64,000 nt of DNA from Hofstenia miamia (lineage: Eukaryota; Xenacoelomorpha; Acoela). Within the stretch, counting starts at the first letter, position 1. Every line of letters begins with the position of its first letter. The notes beneath the pieces were generated by a model. The model made no database searches and was not told the DNA's origin. It saw only the letters and a program-made list of their open reading frames with translations. The stretch covers positions 520,806 to 584,805 of the forward strand of contig SCFE01000083.1 in assembly GCA_004352715.1 (NCBI GenBank), given 5' to 3'. Positions 13,301 through 26,713 of this stretch are shown one piece after another. A program made the position numbers and the translations under genes.

Positions 13301-16300
13301 ACATATAGCTTGCGTAATAATTTTACATGTGAAAGAGAGTCAAAAACTTTTGAAAAGTCTGTATAAATACAGTCAACAACGAACATTTCATCAATGGATA
13401 AAGTCCAATCCAATCGTGTAGGGTGTATTAAGCAATTGAGTACAAGTAGATCTTCTCGATAAGAATCCGTGTGGTTGATATGTAGTTAGATTGTTTTTAT
13501 TTAAATATAACAATAATTCATCAACAATTATTAATTCCATTGTCTTGCAGCAATAAGATGTCAAGGAAGCTGGCCTGTAGTTTGAAGGAGATGAGGCTAT
13601 TCTTTTCTTGTAAACCAGTCATCCCGATATTGTTAGGATATCTTCTGTGTTAGCTCTACATGCGTCTGCTTGGTTGCTTGCCACTTCTTACGGCAGAATT
13701 GCAGCTATTACGAATAGGAATCAGTCTAGCACAAGGAGGCGCAAAGTGCACCCTGTGCAAAGACAAGAGTCTTGAGAGCTATTTAGACCACTCCACAATT
13801 TGTAAATGCGGACCAGATGTTATCCACCAACATAACACTCTCAGGGACATTTATACTACATCTGGGTAGCCCTAATTAATTTCAAGCTGGAAAAGTTGTT
13901 TACTTAGGTGACTAACAACGGAAAACTCGTGCAGCCGATATTCTCATACCTGTGTGGTCAATGGGCAAATCTCGCGCTATCAATGTTACGCTGGCACACC
14001 CACTCGATCATAATTCTAGCTTTGATTTAGCTGAGGAGCAAAAAGGCAGAGAAAATGACAAATGTTCTGAATTGGGCAGAGAGTATTTACCTGTTGCATT
14101 TACTGTGTTCCAATCATAGAGCCATGCGTTGGAAGAAATAGTCAAAATCATTTTCCCATTCATAATTGTGTTTAGCAGAATATTTCTTCTTTGGCCGGCT
14201 AAACATATTTCTCGCTCGCGCAACTGAGAAATACTAGCCCGCCCTCAATAAAATAAGTAATGATTGTTAATTTTCTAAAACTTAGGCATAAATGAAGATA
14301 GATTGAAGTAGTTCAACATTCGCAATTAGAAACATTTCCAAATTCCTAACTATAGTATCTCTTATATGTTCATTGAATAGCATTTTTGTTTTATAAGAAT
14401 TTAATTAATATTTTTAGTGTCTACAACTAATGCATTTTCTAAAGTAGTGTTTTGCGGGCGGGCAAATATTGTCTGCCCGACATTAGCCCGTTGATTAAAT
14501 ATAGGCGAGTGACCTAAATTAAGTCTGATTTCTAACCAATTTTTAAAAAACCCACCGGACTTTCAAAAAAAGACATTAGACTAAAATTTGCAATGTATCT
14601 TATATTGGTAGTCAGGCACAAATTCAACGAAAAGAAAGTTTTAAAAGAAACATGTACAAATCACAAATATTGAGTTAAGTTTCTGGGAAAATATTGTGTC
14701 CTCATGTCCGCCCGACTCGTTTTAGAAGACAACGGGCCGCTCATGTCTGTCCGTAAAACGCTATTCTAAGGCCTATTTAAGATTTTCTCAAATAAAAGCA
14801 CCTTTTTGATGAGCTAGAGAAAGTGCATTTTCTGCTACTATTTCTTGACCCTGTCCAAGAGAAATGTTATGTAGAGTCTCATTTTCAAATGTAAATCCAA
14901 GTTTCTTTCCAAGCGCTTCTACATTTAATAAAGGATCGACACCTAAATCATATCTATGAAGTTTGTTACTATTAATAACTATAAACAATTATCTAACTAC
15001 CCAACAGTAATTTAAATCAAACTTGTATAGCGTAATTTAATTAGCACTTCATCAAATCTGACATATTGTCATTTGGAATTATTTAATAAAAAACGTAGCA
15101 TTTATTTTATACATATCACTGCCTTATAAAATACGAGGATGTAAGTTATAAATATAAATCCAAATTTTGTATAAATGGAGAAACTTTCTATAAATCAATT
15201 ATTTAACGTGAATTCCGTGATTAACATCGACATCAATGTGGACATATTAGTTTAAAGAATAAATTCACTTCTCTTCGCAGTTATTCAATTTATTTCGCAT
15301 CCTTATATTTTAGAAAGCCGTGTATACACATAAATTTCTTTTCAAGCACAACAGGACTAATACTGCTAAAAAAATTCAATTCATTCATACTATTCAATAT
15401 TTGAGTGCAATCAATTCCCTATAATGTGTTAAGAGAATCAATTCATTGTAAATTTACATTGTAAATTTTTAAAATTTATGAATAATCGTAATTCCCAATT
15501 TCACAGATGTGATCATAACCTCAATTTATAGCAAAATAATAACCTGGAGAAAGGATGAAAAACACTGGAGTAGATGGACTGCATTCTTTATAAGATTCAG
15601 AAAATGGAATCGATCTTCCTTCAACATATTTCTTTCCAAGCTTTTCTTCGAGAAAAATTCTAAATAATTGCTAATATTTTCGGAAATAATATTTGCCAAA
15701 AAATAATAATTGTATAGAAAGCAGCTATAAATGCACTAAGCAAAGTGAATTGTTCCCATCTTGCTAATGCATAGTTTTTTAACAGTATTCATTTTAGAAT
15801 TATATATAAAAAAATGCTGAAACGCATTGAATTAGCACCTACATGTAGAATCCATTACAAGGAGTATAACGAATCAATTTACAAGCATGTAAATCGAAAT
15901 TGTTAGCAAACTTAGGCCTTGTCTCTCAACTCTAACAAACGAATTAAGTATCTCCCTTAAACTATATTCAAATTTTGACAATTATATTTTTGATAATACT
16001 GTAGAGTATAATATAATTAAAGTTCTTCAAGTTGATTCCAAAATTACACAAAGGCATATGTTGGACCGGGGCAAGAGTGATTTGAAATAAGCAATGCTGT
16101 TACAATTGTACAAAACAGTTAACGTATAATAATAAAAAATTATAAATAGAATACTTTCATGATGCCATATTGCAGGAATTAAAAAATACCTTCAAAATCA
16201 AAAACAATTTTTTAGTCTTAAAATTTTGATCTTAAACAATTTATGGAGTAGTAAAACTCCGGGAGCATTAAGTGAGTTTTATGAATGCGGTCATTATTAA

Positions 16301-19300
16301 TTCGTAAACATTTTCACTGGTTGTAGTTCAAATAACTTACTCTATGGCATATGTCATTCGATCTGGTCTCAAAGCTCGCAAAATACATAGTTTTTGTAAA
16401 GTAGTTTTGTTTTTCCAATCTTGTGGTAGTTTTTCTTTTTCGATTGTTTCACATTCAACAAACTTTTTCCATCGCTTTGCTGAGCCTTCAATGTCACGAT
16501 CAAGATTTCGAAATTCTTCCATTCCACTTAATGCCTAATTATAAAAAATGAAAGTATACCAGTGTTAGCATGAGAAAACCAATTATTTATTGTTTTTGCA
16601 TGATTTGAATTACATATTTTCTCTCAAACTATTTATAGAAAATAGATATGACATTTTGACTTAAGGTTTGACAAAGTAGGATTTGACAATATGTTGCTTA
16701 GTTTATTGTGTTCGATACTCAATTTTTTAACCTAAGCCAACACATACTACTACATGCTTTATTTAACCTCACTATCTGAAATATTTTAAATTACTGTCAA
16801 TGGGGTGAATAGAAACGGTTTCTTAAGTTTTTCTCGAAATCTAGGATTTGCAAAATGTATTTCTTTCAAATTTTAGAATATAGTGTGTCCTAGGGATTAT
16901 ATTTTGTTAAAAATTAAGTGTATCACTACATGCTGCTTCCATTTACTCCCTTTGCAAAGAGTTGTGCATGTCTGACAATTTTTGTACATGTTCAGGAACA
17001 ATAAAATCAATCTCCTGAAAACTGAAATCAATGAAATGATGTTTTCCTGTTAATGCTATGCAATGATGCAGTATTTTCTGTCCGCGGAAGCACAAAAATG
17101 AACCTTGAAATCATAGTCACTGTAAATCTTTTGAATTCTTCCGAAATTTACACAAATCAAATTTTCAATTGCTTTTCAGCAATAATCGGAATATTCTTGC
17201 TAGAATAATTTTCATTTTCTTCTTCATTTCATCATAAGAATTCACTTGGCTCTTTTCAATATCTTCTTCAGAGTTATTATTTGGTATCGTTCTGTTTAAC
17301 CATTCTCAGCGATGTTTCTATTTACAGTGCACAAAACTTAATTTTTTGTTTTTTTAATATACAAGCTTGTATATATTTTATATTAAGTATTATTTAATGT
17401 TCCTTAAAATTCAAATTGTGGACATGCATAAATCTACATTAAGAAATGTATTTTAATTTTTTTAAAATACTAATAATTTTAGATGAGCATAGCTACAGTT
17501 ATCCTATGTCACATAAACCTATAGTTAACAAAATGTTTAACTTATTTGCAAAAGGATAATGTAAATTATTATGTATATAATGAGTAACAATAAAGTAAAA
17601 CTTTGTTCTTGTCTACTGTTTCTATTTACCCTACTGTTTCTATTCACCCCATTTGCAGTACTAAATATAAATCACTTCTTGTCCATATTGGATTCAACTT
17701 TATAAAATTGCTTTGTTAAAGGTATATATTTAATAAAAATCTAATAAAATTGTCCATAAATAGTGAATAATGAGCTATTTCGGGTAAATTTCTAGTTAAA
17801 CTCTTATTCGCGACTCCAGAACAAAAATGACTCCATCTGATATAAAAGAATTTTAAATCACAAGTGAAATGAAACCATAGAATGGGATTTTAGTGAATGT
17901 TTTGTGGAAAAGGAAAATGAACTATGATGCCATTAGTCTTTGCTGTAAGCAGGCTGTGAAAAAGCACCTGTAAAACTGAAAAAATACCTCGCTATAGCTG
18001 AACATTTTGACATCTTTTAGACATCTGCTGTTATATTTAAGTCGACCACGATTGTTATTAATTTACTTTTTTAATTAGACAAAATTGAACTATAGATTAA
18101 TAATTCAAACAGCTCATAACACTAGGCAACATTGTTTAAAAAACTAAAACTTCATGAATAAAGTGAGTATTATCATTCAACTGGAGGATTTTGTTTTTGC
18201 TTTTACATTTTGTCTAGCCCATTTAGAAAAAAAGATGTGGGCATTTGAAATTTTAACAGATTTATGCTAAGTCTTTCTAAATGGTTCCTAAATATTGTGC
18301 AATTAATTAATATTAGATGCATAAAATACAATGAAAAAAATATTTCACTGCAAAACCTTACAAAAGCCTAATACATTACTACCTTCTTCATTTGTTTTCA
18401 ACTAAGTACAACACATCTGTATAAACTTTTTTTATTCTCATTTATCACTTTGTTATGCTGCTAAATTCAAACTGTAAATCAAAAATGTGTTTTGCACCAA
18501 CAAACAAATCATGCCTCATTATAAACAGAATATTTGATAGGTATAAGAAGTAAATTATCATATCAAACTTGTGATCAAGACAAAAACTATGCCTTAGCGA
18601 ATATGTTATAATTGTGCCAACATACTGCTACCATGCAGGTGATTATAAGGGAAAAATGAACATCTTGCTTTTGTAGGCAATGCCATGGATGGAGCCAACA
18701 GATCATCTTTTTGTCGCCAATTGAGTAAGGCAGCAATAATAGTAAAGGAAAAAAATTCCAAATTTTGCAGATGCTTTTCCGTTATTAAGATTAAGGTTAA
18801 TGGCTTCTAAAACCCAAAATATTCTGAAGCAGATTTGTTCATTGTTGTCACGTAATCTATTGTTAGTAGGGCTGTAGTCAAGTGTACACGCAGGAATCTT
18901 CAACTTAAAATGATTTGCTAGCGTATACGCGCAAAAAATTAAAAGGCTTGCATGAATATACATGTCCCGTATACGCTGATTTAGAATTGGCTATTAACGT
19001 ATACCAGCAATAAATTTTACGATTACACCTATGGTTTTAAGTATATTAGCAGAAAACCTCGATACTAAGTACATGATTTTGCTATCACCTTTTTGCATAT
19101 CCACTTAGAAATATTAAAATTTTTAAGTGTTTTGATCTAATTGCTAAAAACTAATTGACCTAAGGGTGAATTTCCTCCTCCTATCAAACTTTTGATTTTT
19201 GCTCAAGATGAGATTTCTTAATGAAACTTAGTGACTTTCCTCTAACTCTTATAGCAGTTATAACTCCTTAATAAAAATTTTCCAAATATCTGCTCACTCT

Positions 19301-22300
19301 ATGTATATTGTTGATTTTGAACTTAGGGCTTATTCTTCCAATTTTTGCAAAGACTTTTTATTATTAGTATTGAAAATAAGAATATAAATAAGCAAGGAAA
19401 TTATATTTGATTAGCTCAAAATGAATTCTAACAAATTAAATCAATTCTAACAGGTACAAACAATATTTAATAGATTTTGAGGTTTGATGAAGTCATCAAA
19501 AATAATGATGTCTTCGCATTTCTAAACTTGGGAAAATGAGAGTGCTGATATGAAGGACAGCTTTGCAAAGTTTCGTTTTATTATGATAATCAAATACAGA
19601 ATTAGGAAGCCCTCCCTCCTCAGGCTTGAAGAGAGCAAGAAAGTTCAGGACAAATAGGATTTATAAATCAAGTGTTTGCATGAAGTATTTCCGAAAGTTA
19701 GATGCCAAAATTAAATCTGATTGATTCACTGGTCCTAATGTTAAAATTTACATAAAATTCATGTGTCATATGTCGCTTGATCATATTGGTGCTTATTAAT
19801 ACAAAATATTTTTGATGTTCAATGATATAAATAACATCCTGATTAAGAATTTACTTTCCAATGATATATATATATATATATATATATATTTGACAGTGAT
19901 GTCGACCGGTTGTGTTTGCGTTATTTGCGAAAATATTGATCAAAATGCTAATGTTAAATGCTGGTTGTGTAACTGTAATGCACATACTAGTTGCATTGGT
20001 ATACTTACCCTTGCTCAGAATATGTCGAACTGTGATAAAATTTTCTGGCTATATTCTAAATGTGAAGCTCATGATTTTGACCCTTCAGTGAATCTGTCTT
20101 CTGTTACTGCCACAAATTCTAGCGTTGATCAACGTTTAGGCCGCTTAGAAGAAAAGCTTTCAGCTATCTCGTCTCTACAACAAGACCTGGCATTATTAAG
20201 ATCTGATATAGCTTCTAGTTTGAAAAGTTCTAGTCAGTCTACATCCTCTTCCATGTCTATTACTCAACCCCCAAAAACATTTTTTGCAGTTTCTGCTTCT
20301 CGAAATCGTTTAAATAGCTACAACAGTGAGTCTGGTACGAAAAGAAAGCGCGTGAACTCGGACATGCAGCAACTAATGGGTACATCTACCGCTAATTCAA
20401 TTATAAAGTCAGTTTCTCCTAAACCTCCTAGGAGGCATTTATTTCTGGGACGACTTGATCCTGCTACGACTGAAAGTGATATAATACATTACTTAGAAGC
20501 AAAAGGTGTTCAGACTATACATATTAGATGTCTTTCCAGATCTGATTCTATTACAAAATCATTTCATATTGTTCTACACGAAGGTTCTAAGGAATTAGTT
20601 GATTCGCCGGCATTTTGGCCGGAAGGTGTTACTGTTAAAAGGTTCTTCCTAAATTCAAATGCTAGGGAATGGCTTCGATCTCAGGATAGATCATGTTGAC
20701 TTATATCGGATTCTAAATCAGAGCGATTGCAATACTAACAATAGTAATTTCTTACTTTTTTGTCTATCACTTAATTGCCGCGGCTTGTTAACGATATCGA
20801 AAGTTACCTCTATTAATGGAATATTATTGTCATTTTCTCATGATCTCATATTTTTAACAGAAACTTGGTTGACCAAAGATACTAACAATGATTTTCTAAA
20901 TATCCTTTCATATAAANNNNNNNNNNNNNNNNNNNNNNNNNNNNNNNNNNNNNNNNNNNNNNNNNNNNNNNNNNNNNNNNNNNNNNNNNNNNNNNNNNNN
21001 NNNNNNNNNNNNNNNNNNNNNNNNNNNNNNNNNNNNNNNNNNNNNNNNNNNNNNNNNNNNNNNNNNNNNNNNNNNNNNNNNNNNNNNNNNNNNNNNNNNN
21101 NNNNNNNNNNNNNNNNNNNNNNNNNNNNNNNNNNNNNNNNNNNNNNNNNNNNNNNNNNNNNNNNNNNNNNNNNNNNNNNNNNNNNNNNNNNNNNNNNNNN
21201 NNNNNNNNNNNNNNNNNNNNNNNNNNNNNNNNNNNNNNNNNNNNNNNNNNNNNNNNNNNNNNNNNNNNNNNNNNNNNNNNNNNNNNNNNNNNNNNNNNNN
21301 NNNNNNNNNNNNNNNNNNNNNNNNNNNNNNNNNNNNNNNNNNNNNNNNNNNNNNNNNNNNNNNNNNNNNNNNNNNNNNNNNNNNNNNNNNNNNNNNNNNN
21401 NNNNNNNNNNNNNNNNNNNNNNNNNNNNNNNNNNNNNNNNNNNNNNNNNNNNNNNNNNNNNNNNNNNNNNNNNNNNNNNNNNNNNNNNNNNNNNNNNNNN
21501 NNNNNNNNNNNNNNNNNNNNNNNNNNNNNNNNNNNNNNNNNNNNNNNNNNNNNNNNNNNNNNNNNNNNNNNNNNNNNNNNNNNNNNNNNNNNNNNNNNNN
21601 NNNNNNNNNNNNNNNNNNNNNNNNNNNNNNNNNNNNNNNNNNNNNNNNNNNNNNNNNNNNNNNNNNNNNNNNNNNNNNNNNNNNNNNNNNNNNNNNNNNN
21701 NNNNNNNNNNNNNNNNNNNNNNNNNNNNNNNNNNNNNNNNNNNNNNNNNNNNNNNNNNNNNNNNNNNNNNNNNNNNNNNNNNNNNNNNNNNNNNNNNNNN
21801 NNNNNNNNNNNNNNNNNNNNNNNNNNNNNNNNNNNNNNNNNNNNNNNNNNNNNNNNNNNNNNNNNNNNNNNNNNNNNNNNNNNNNNNNNNNNNNNNNNNN
21901 NNNNNNNNNNNNNNNNCATTCTGTACAGATATATGAGATTTAGCTATCTTTTACTCTAAATCTGTTTAAGAAATTACAAGATAAGATATGAGCAGTTTGA
22001 TTAGAATGTCAAAAAACTAACTTAAGACTTCTTTATATTATTAATACAAATTGATTTTTCATAATTAGTCACAATTGCCTAGTAAGTTGGGATAATTAGT
22101 TAAAACTTCGTAACAACCAATCTCTGAAAAACTGATTAGCATTAAACTTTAACAATTACTAACGAAATATACATTATTGAAGTGTTCATATTGTGTTAAT
22201 TGGCAAACTCTCATTATGTGTTGAATTATATATAATAGTATTTAAAATAGTATTTAAAATGTATAAACGTTTTAAAAGAATTTAAAATAATTCTCCCGTT

Positions 22301-24083
22301 AATTTCAATATTGTAATATGAAATTGGTAGAATTAGAATGCCGTCTAGCGTCGTCTTATTCGCGTAATAAATAGAGCAAAATAGAAATGTCAATCGCCGG
22401 GCGTAGTGGCGTGCGTCTGTAACTTCAGCTACTTGAAGGGCTTGAACTAGAGGATCGCAGTTAGTGGAGGACATTACTCTGATTATTCATACGTAGATCT
22501 TGCGTCCCGCCTAAGCTCTCTGTCAATATGGGGATTACTCGAAGGAGTTATTTCCAGGTTGTTTAAAGAGACGTGAACCGGCCCAGGGCGGCAACGCAGC
22601 AGGCAAAAGCTTCCGCAGTGAGTAGTAGAGGGATAGCGCGAGTGAGTGTGATAGTTAGAGTTACTTCGTTGATATGTGAGACCTAGTTCATTGTTTTACA
22701 ATATCTGAAATTGCAATTATGTTATTACAAGTGGAATAAATTATTTCACGAAATTTATTGACTAATATGCGCGTATGCAACAATGTTGCAACCGGGCCAT
22801 AATTTTATTGGCCCGCCCCATATGTTTTTAAACCCGCTCCGTCTCAATGCACGAATTTTAAAGCCCGGCCCGTGACGCTTTTATATTTCAACCATAGGAA
22901 TTAAAAAAACAATGTTCAAAAAAATTTAATACCGCCTTTCGCCGCTAAGCTTAAAAGTTCTATTTGACTGACATGTTCAGGATCCAGTCTGTTTCGTTTT
23001 TCTGTGAGAATGTTGCCAGCGTCTGAAAAATCTCTTTCCCTTTGTACAGACCCACCTTGAATGGGAAGTATCTGACGGGCTATNNNNNNNNNNNNNNNNN
23101 NNNNNNNNNNNNNNNNNNNNNNNNNNNNNNNNNNNNNNNNNNNNNNNNNNNNNNNNNNNNNNNNNNNNNNNNNNNNNNNNNNNNNNNNNNNNNNNNNNNN
23201 NNNNNNNNNNNNNNNNNNNNNNNNNNNNNNNNNNNNNNNNNNNNNNNNNNNNNNNNNNNNNNNNNNNNNNNNNNNNNNNNNNNNNNNNNNNNNNNNNNNN
23301 NNNNNNNNNNNNNNNNNNNNNNNNNNNNNNNNNNNNNNNNNNNNNNNNNNNNNNNNNNNNNNNNNNNNNNNNNNNNNNNNNNNNNNNNNNNNNNNNNNNN
23401 NNNNNNNNNNNNNNNNNNNNNNNNNNNNNNNNNNNNNNNNNNNNNNNNNNNNNNNNNNNNNNNNNNNNNNNNNNNNNNNNNNNNNNNNNNNNNNNNNNNN
23501 NNNNNNNNNNNNNNNNNNNNNNNNNNNNNNNNNNNNNNNNNNNNNNNNNNNNNNNNNNNNNNNNNNNNNNNNNNNNNNNNNNNNNNNNNNNNNNNNNNNN
23601 NNNNNNNNNNNNNNNNNNNNNNNNNNNNNNNNNNNNNNNNNNNNNNNNNNNNNNNNNNNNNNNNNNNNNNNNNNNNNNNNNNNNNNNNNNNNNNNNNNNN
23701 NNNNNNNNNNNNNNNNNNNNNNNNNNNNNNNNNNNNNNNNNNNNNNNNNNNNNNNNNNNNNNNNNNNNNNNNNNNNNNNNNNNNNNNNNNNNNNNNNNNN
23801 NNNNNNNNNNNNNNNNNNNNNNNNNNNNNNNNNNNNNNNNNNNNNNNNNNNNNNNNNNNNNNNNNNNNNNNNNNNNNNNNNNNNNNNNNNNNNNNNNNNN
23901 NNNNNNNNNNNNNNNNNNNNNNNNNNNNNNNNNNNNNNNNNNNNNNNNNNNNNNNNNNNNNNNNNNNNNNNNNNNNNNNNNNNNNNNNNNNNNNNNNNNN
24001 NNNNNNNNNNNNNNNNNNNNNNNNNNNNNNNNNNNNNNNNNNNNNNNNNNNNNNNNNNNNNNNNNNNNNNNNNNNNNNNNNNN

Positions 24084-24115
<32 letters not shown>

Positions 24116-26661
24116 CAAAAAACGTGTAAATTTTAGTCAAATTTCAATTGAAAGAAAATATCAAATGTTTTCACGCAGGAATTGTTTATCGTGAGCAATA
24201 ATATAGCAGTACCACCAGTAGCCGTAGGAGAACTTAGAGGTGTAAATTAAAAGGCACAATAGTCAGCTATCGACATTAGGACAAGAAAAGTAAGGTGAGC
24301 GCTTAAATTCGTAACAGAAGCTCTTAAATATCCTCGTTACTAGTGAATTAGTCGAGGAAAGAAAATACTTCTAACATAGAAATTGTGCGAAAAAATTAAT
24401 ATTAGACAAAATAGTAGGCCAACCCTTTTTGTTGGAGACGAATTATCTTTAGTTGTTCGCCATATTTTGGTTTAATCCATTTAATTGCTTGTAGCTGTGG
24501 ATCAATCAAAAGTGGCCAACGTTCAGAATTGGAAAATATTACAGCATTCTCAGTTGACATTTTGTCAGTAGGTAAGCCTTGATTATTCCACTGTGCAATT
24601 TGGGCATCGTCGGTGAGCTCTCGTAGAGGGTCGAAATTGTCTCGAATAGGGATGGGAGTCTACAAATGGAATTAATAATTATCATTTAATTTTAATGATA
24701 GTTTGATAAATCGGAATTACAAACTATACTATATATAGATCAGACATGTCACAACGAGCCGACATTTCCAAGCTCGGCTCGGCTCGGCTTGTTTAAATTT
24801 TGTGTAAGTTCGGCTCGGCTCGGGTCGCCACATAAAATCTTTGAATGAGGCTTGTTTTAGCTCGGTATTTTTTTAAAATATTGTACTCAAAGAATTTTTA
24901 CATAGCTTTTCCTATTATTTAATAAACATTTCTTATATAAAATTATAGGAAAAGCATACTGACTGCAAAAAATAAGAAAAATCTCCATAATCAAATTAAC
25001 AAGCAGAAACATAAACTTGCTTTGCCTAAAATAGGCTCGTTTTGGTCTCGTTGTATATCAAATACTGTGCTCAAGCTCGGCTCGGCTCGGCTCNNNNNNN
25101 NNNNNNNNNNNNNNNNNNNNNNNNNNNNNNNNNNNNNNNNNNNNNNNNNNNNNNNNNNNNNNNNNNNNNNNNNNNNNNNNNNNNNNNNNNNNNNNNNNNN
25201 NNNNNNNNNNNNNNNNNNNNNNNNNNNNNNNNNNNNNNNNNNNNNNNNNNNNNNNNNNNNNNNNNNNNNNNNNNNNNNNNNNNNNNNNNNNNNNNNNNNN
25301 NNNNNNNNNNNNNNNNNNNNNNNNNNNNNNNNNNNNNNNNNNNNNNNNNNNNNNNNNNNNNNNNNNNNNNNNNNNNNNNNNNNNNNNNNNNNNNNNNNNN
25401 NNNNNNNNNNNNNNNNNNNNNNNNNNNNNNNNNNNNNNNNNNNNNNNNNNNNNNNNNNNNNNNNNNNNNNNNNNNNNNNNNNNNNNNNNNNNNNNNNNNN
25501 NNNNNNNNNNNNNNNNNNNNNNNNNNNNNNNNNNNNNNNNNNNNNNNNNNNNNNNNNNNNNNNNNNNNNNNNNNNNNNNNNNNNNNNNNNNNNNNNNNNN
25601 NNNNNNNNNNNNNNNNNNNNNNNNNNNNNNNNNNNNNNNNNNNNNNNNNNNNNNNNNNNNNNNNNNNNNNNNNNNNNNNNNNNNNNNNNNNNNNNNNNNN
25701 NNNNNNNNNNNNNNNNNNNNNNNNNNNNNNNNNNNNNNNNNNNNNNNNNNNNNNNNNNNNNNNNNNNNNNNNNNNNNNNNNNNNNNNNNNNNNNNNNNNN
25801 NNNNNNNNNNNNNNNNNNNNNNNNNNNNNNNNNNNNNNNNNNNNNNNNNNNNNNNNNNNNNNNNNNNNNNNNNNNNNNNNNNNNNNNNNNNNNNNNNNNN
25901 NNNNNNNNNNNNNNNNNNNNNNNNNNNNNNNNNNNNNNNNNNNNNNNNNNNNNNNNNNNNNNNNNNNNNNNNNNNNNNNNNNNNNNNNNNNNNNNNNNNN
26001 NNNNNNNNNNNNNNNNNNNNNNNNNNNNNNNNNNNNNNNNNNNNNNNNNNNNNNNNNNNNNNNNNNNNNNNNNNNNNNNNNNNNNNNNNNNNNAGAAGTA
26101 AGTGATAAGTGTAGGCTATGTAAGAAAGAGGCGGAGACAGTAGATCATCTGATAGCAGGGTGTGAGAAGTTGGCACAGAATGAGTATAAGTTCAGGCATG
26201 ACAAGGTGGGAAGAATGGTACACTGGAGTTTGAGCAGGCAGCATGGGTTAGAAGCAGGAGACAATTGCTATGAGCACAAACCACCGGGCGTCATAGAAAA
26301 TGAGAAGGTTAAGATACTGTGGGATTTCAACATACAGACGAGCAAAGTGATAGAAGCACGGAGGCCAGACATAGTAGTGGTAGACAAAGAGAAAAGATTA
26401 GGAACAGTGATAGACATAGCAGTACCAAAGGACAGAAATGTAGAAAGCAAGGAGAAAGAGAAGATAGACAAGTACAGAGACTTGGCAGAGGAAACAGAAA
26501 GGCTGTGGAAGTAAAAGAAGGTTGAAGTAGTCCCGGTAGTAGTAGGCGCACTAGGAGCAGTGAGTAAGAAGCATAAGAGATACTTGGAGAAGTTTGGAGT
26601 ACCAAAGTGGTGAGTTCCCCGAGCTGAGAGGAATACCAGCATGAAGCTGTGCGAAGTAAGA

Positions 26662-26713
<52 letters not shown>

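Larger units (their letters stand above)
11910..15614. repeat. Inverted duplication, arm 2
   Basis: The partner of arm 1, in the orientation that continues the dynein gene. It contains exon 14802-14942 and most of exon 15544-15659, so it is the copy in the correct place. It carries 640 bp (14091-14730) that arm 1 lacks. Confidence 0.93.

Noticed and set aside
22226-22474. Open frame of 82 codons on the minus strand (and its twin at 50440-50691)
   Set aside because: It is antisense to the SRP RNA and shows no protein features.
26268-26642. Serine/leucine-rich minus-strand frames (also 4500-4826 and 62914-63788)
   Set aside because: They are antisense shadows of the R4/Dong-like LINE ORF.
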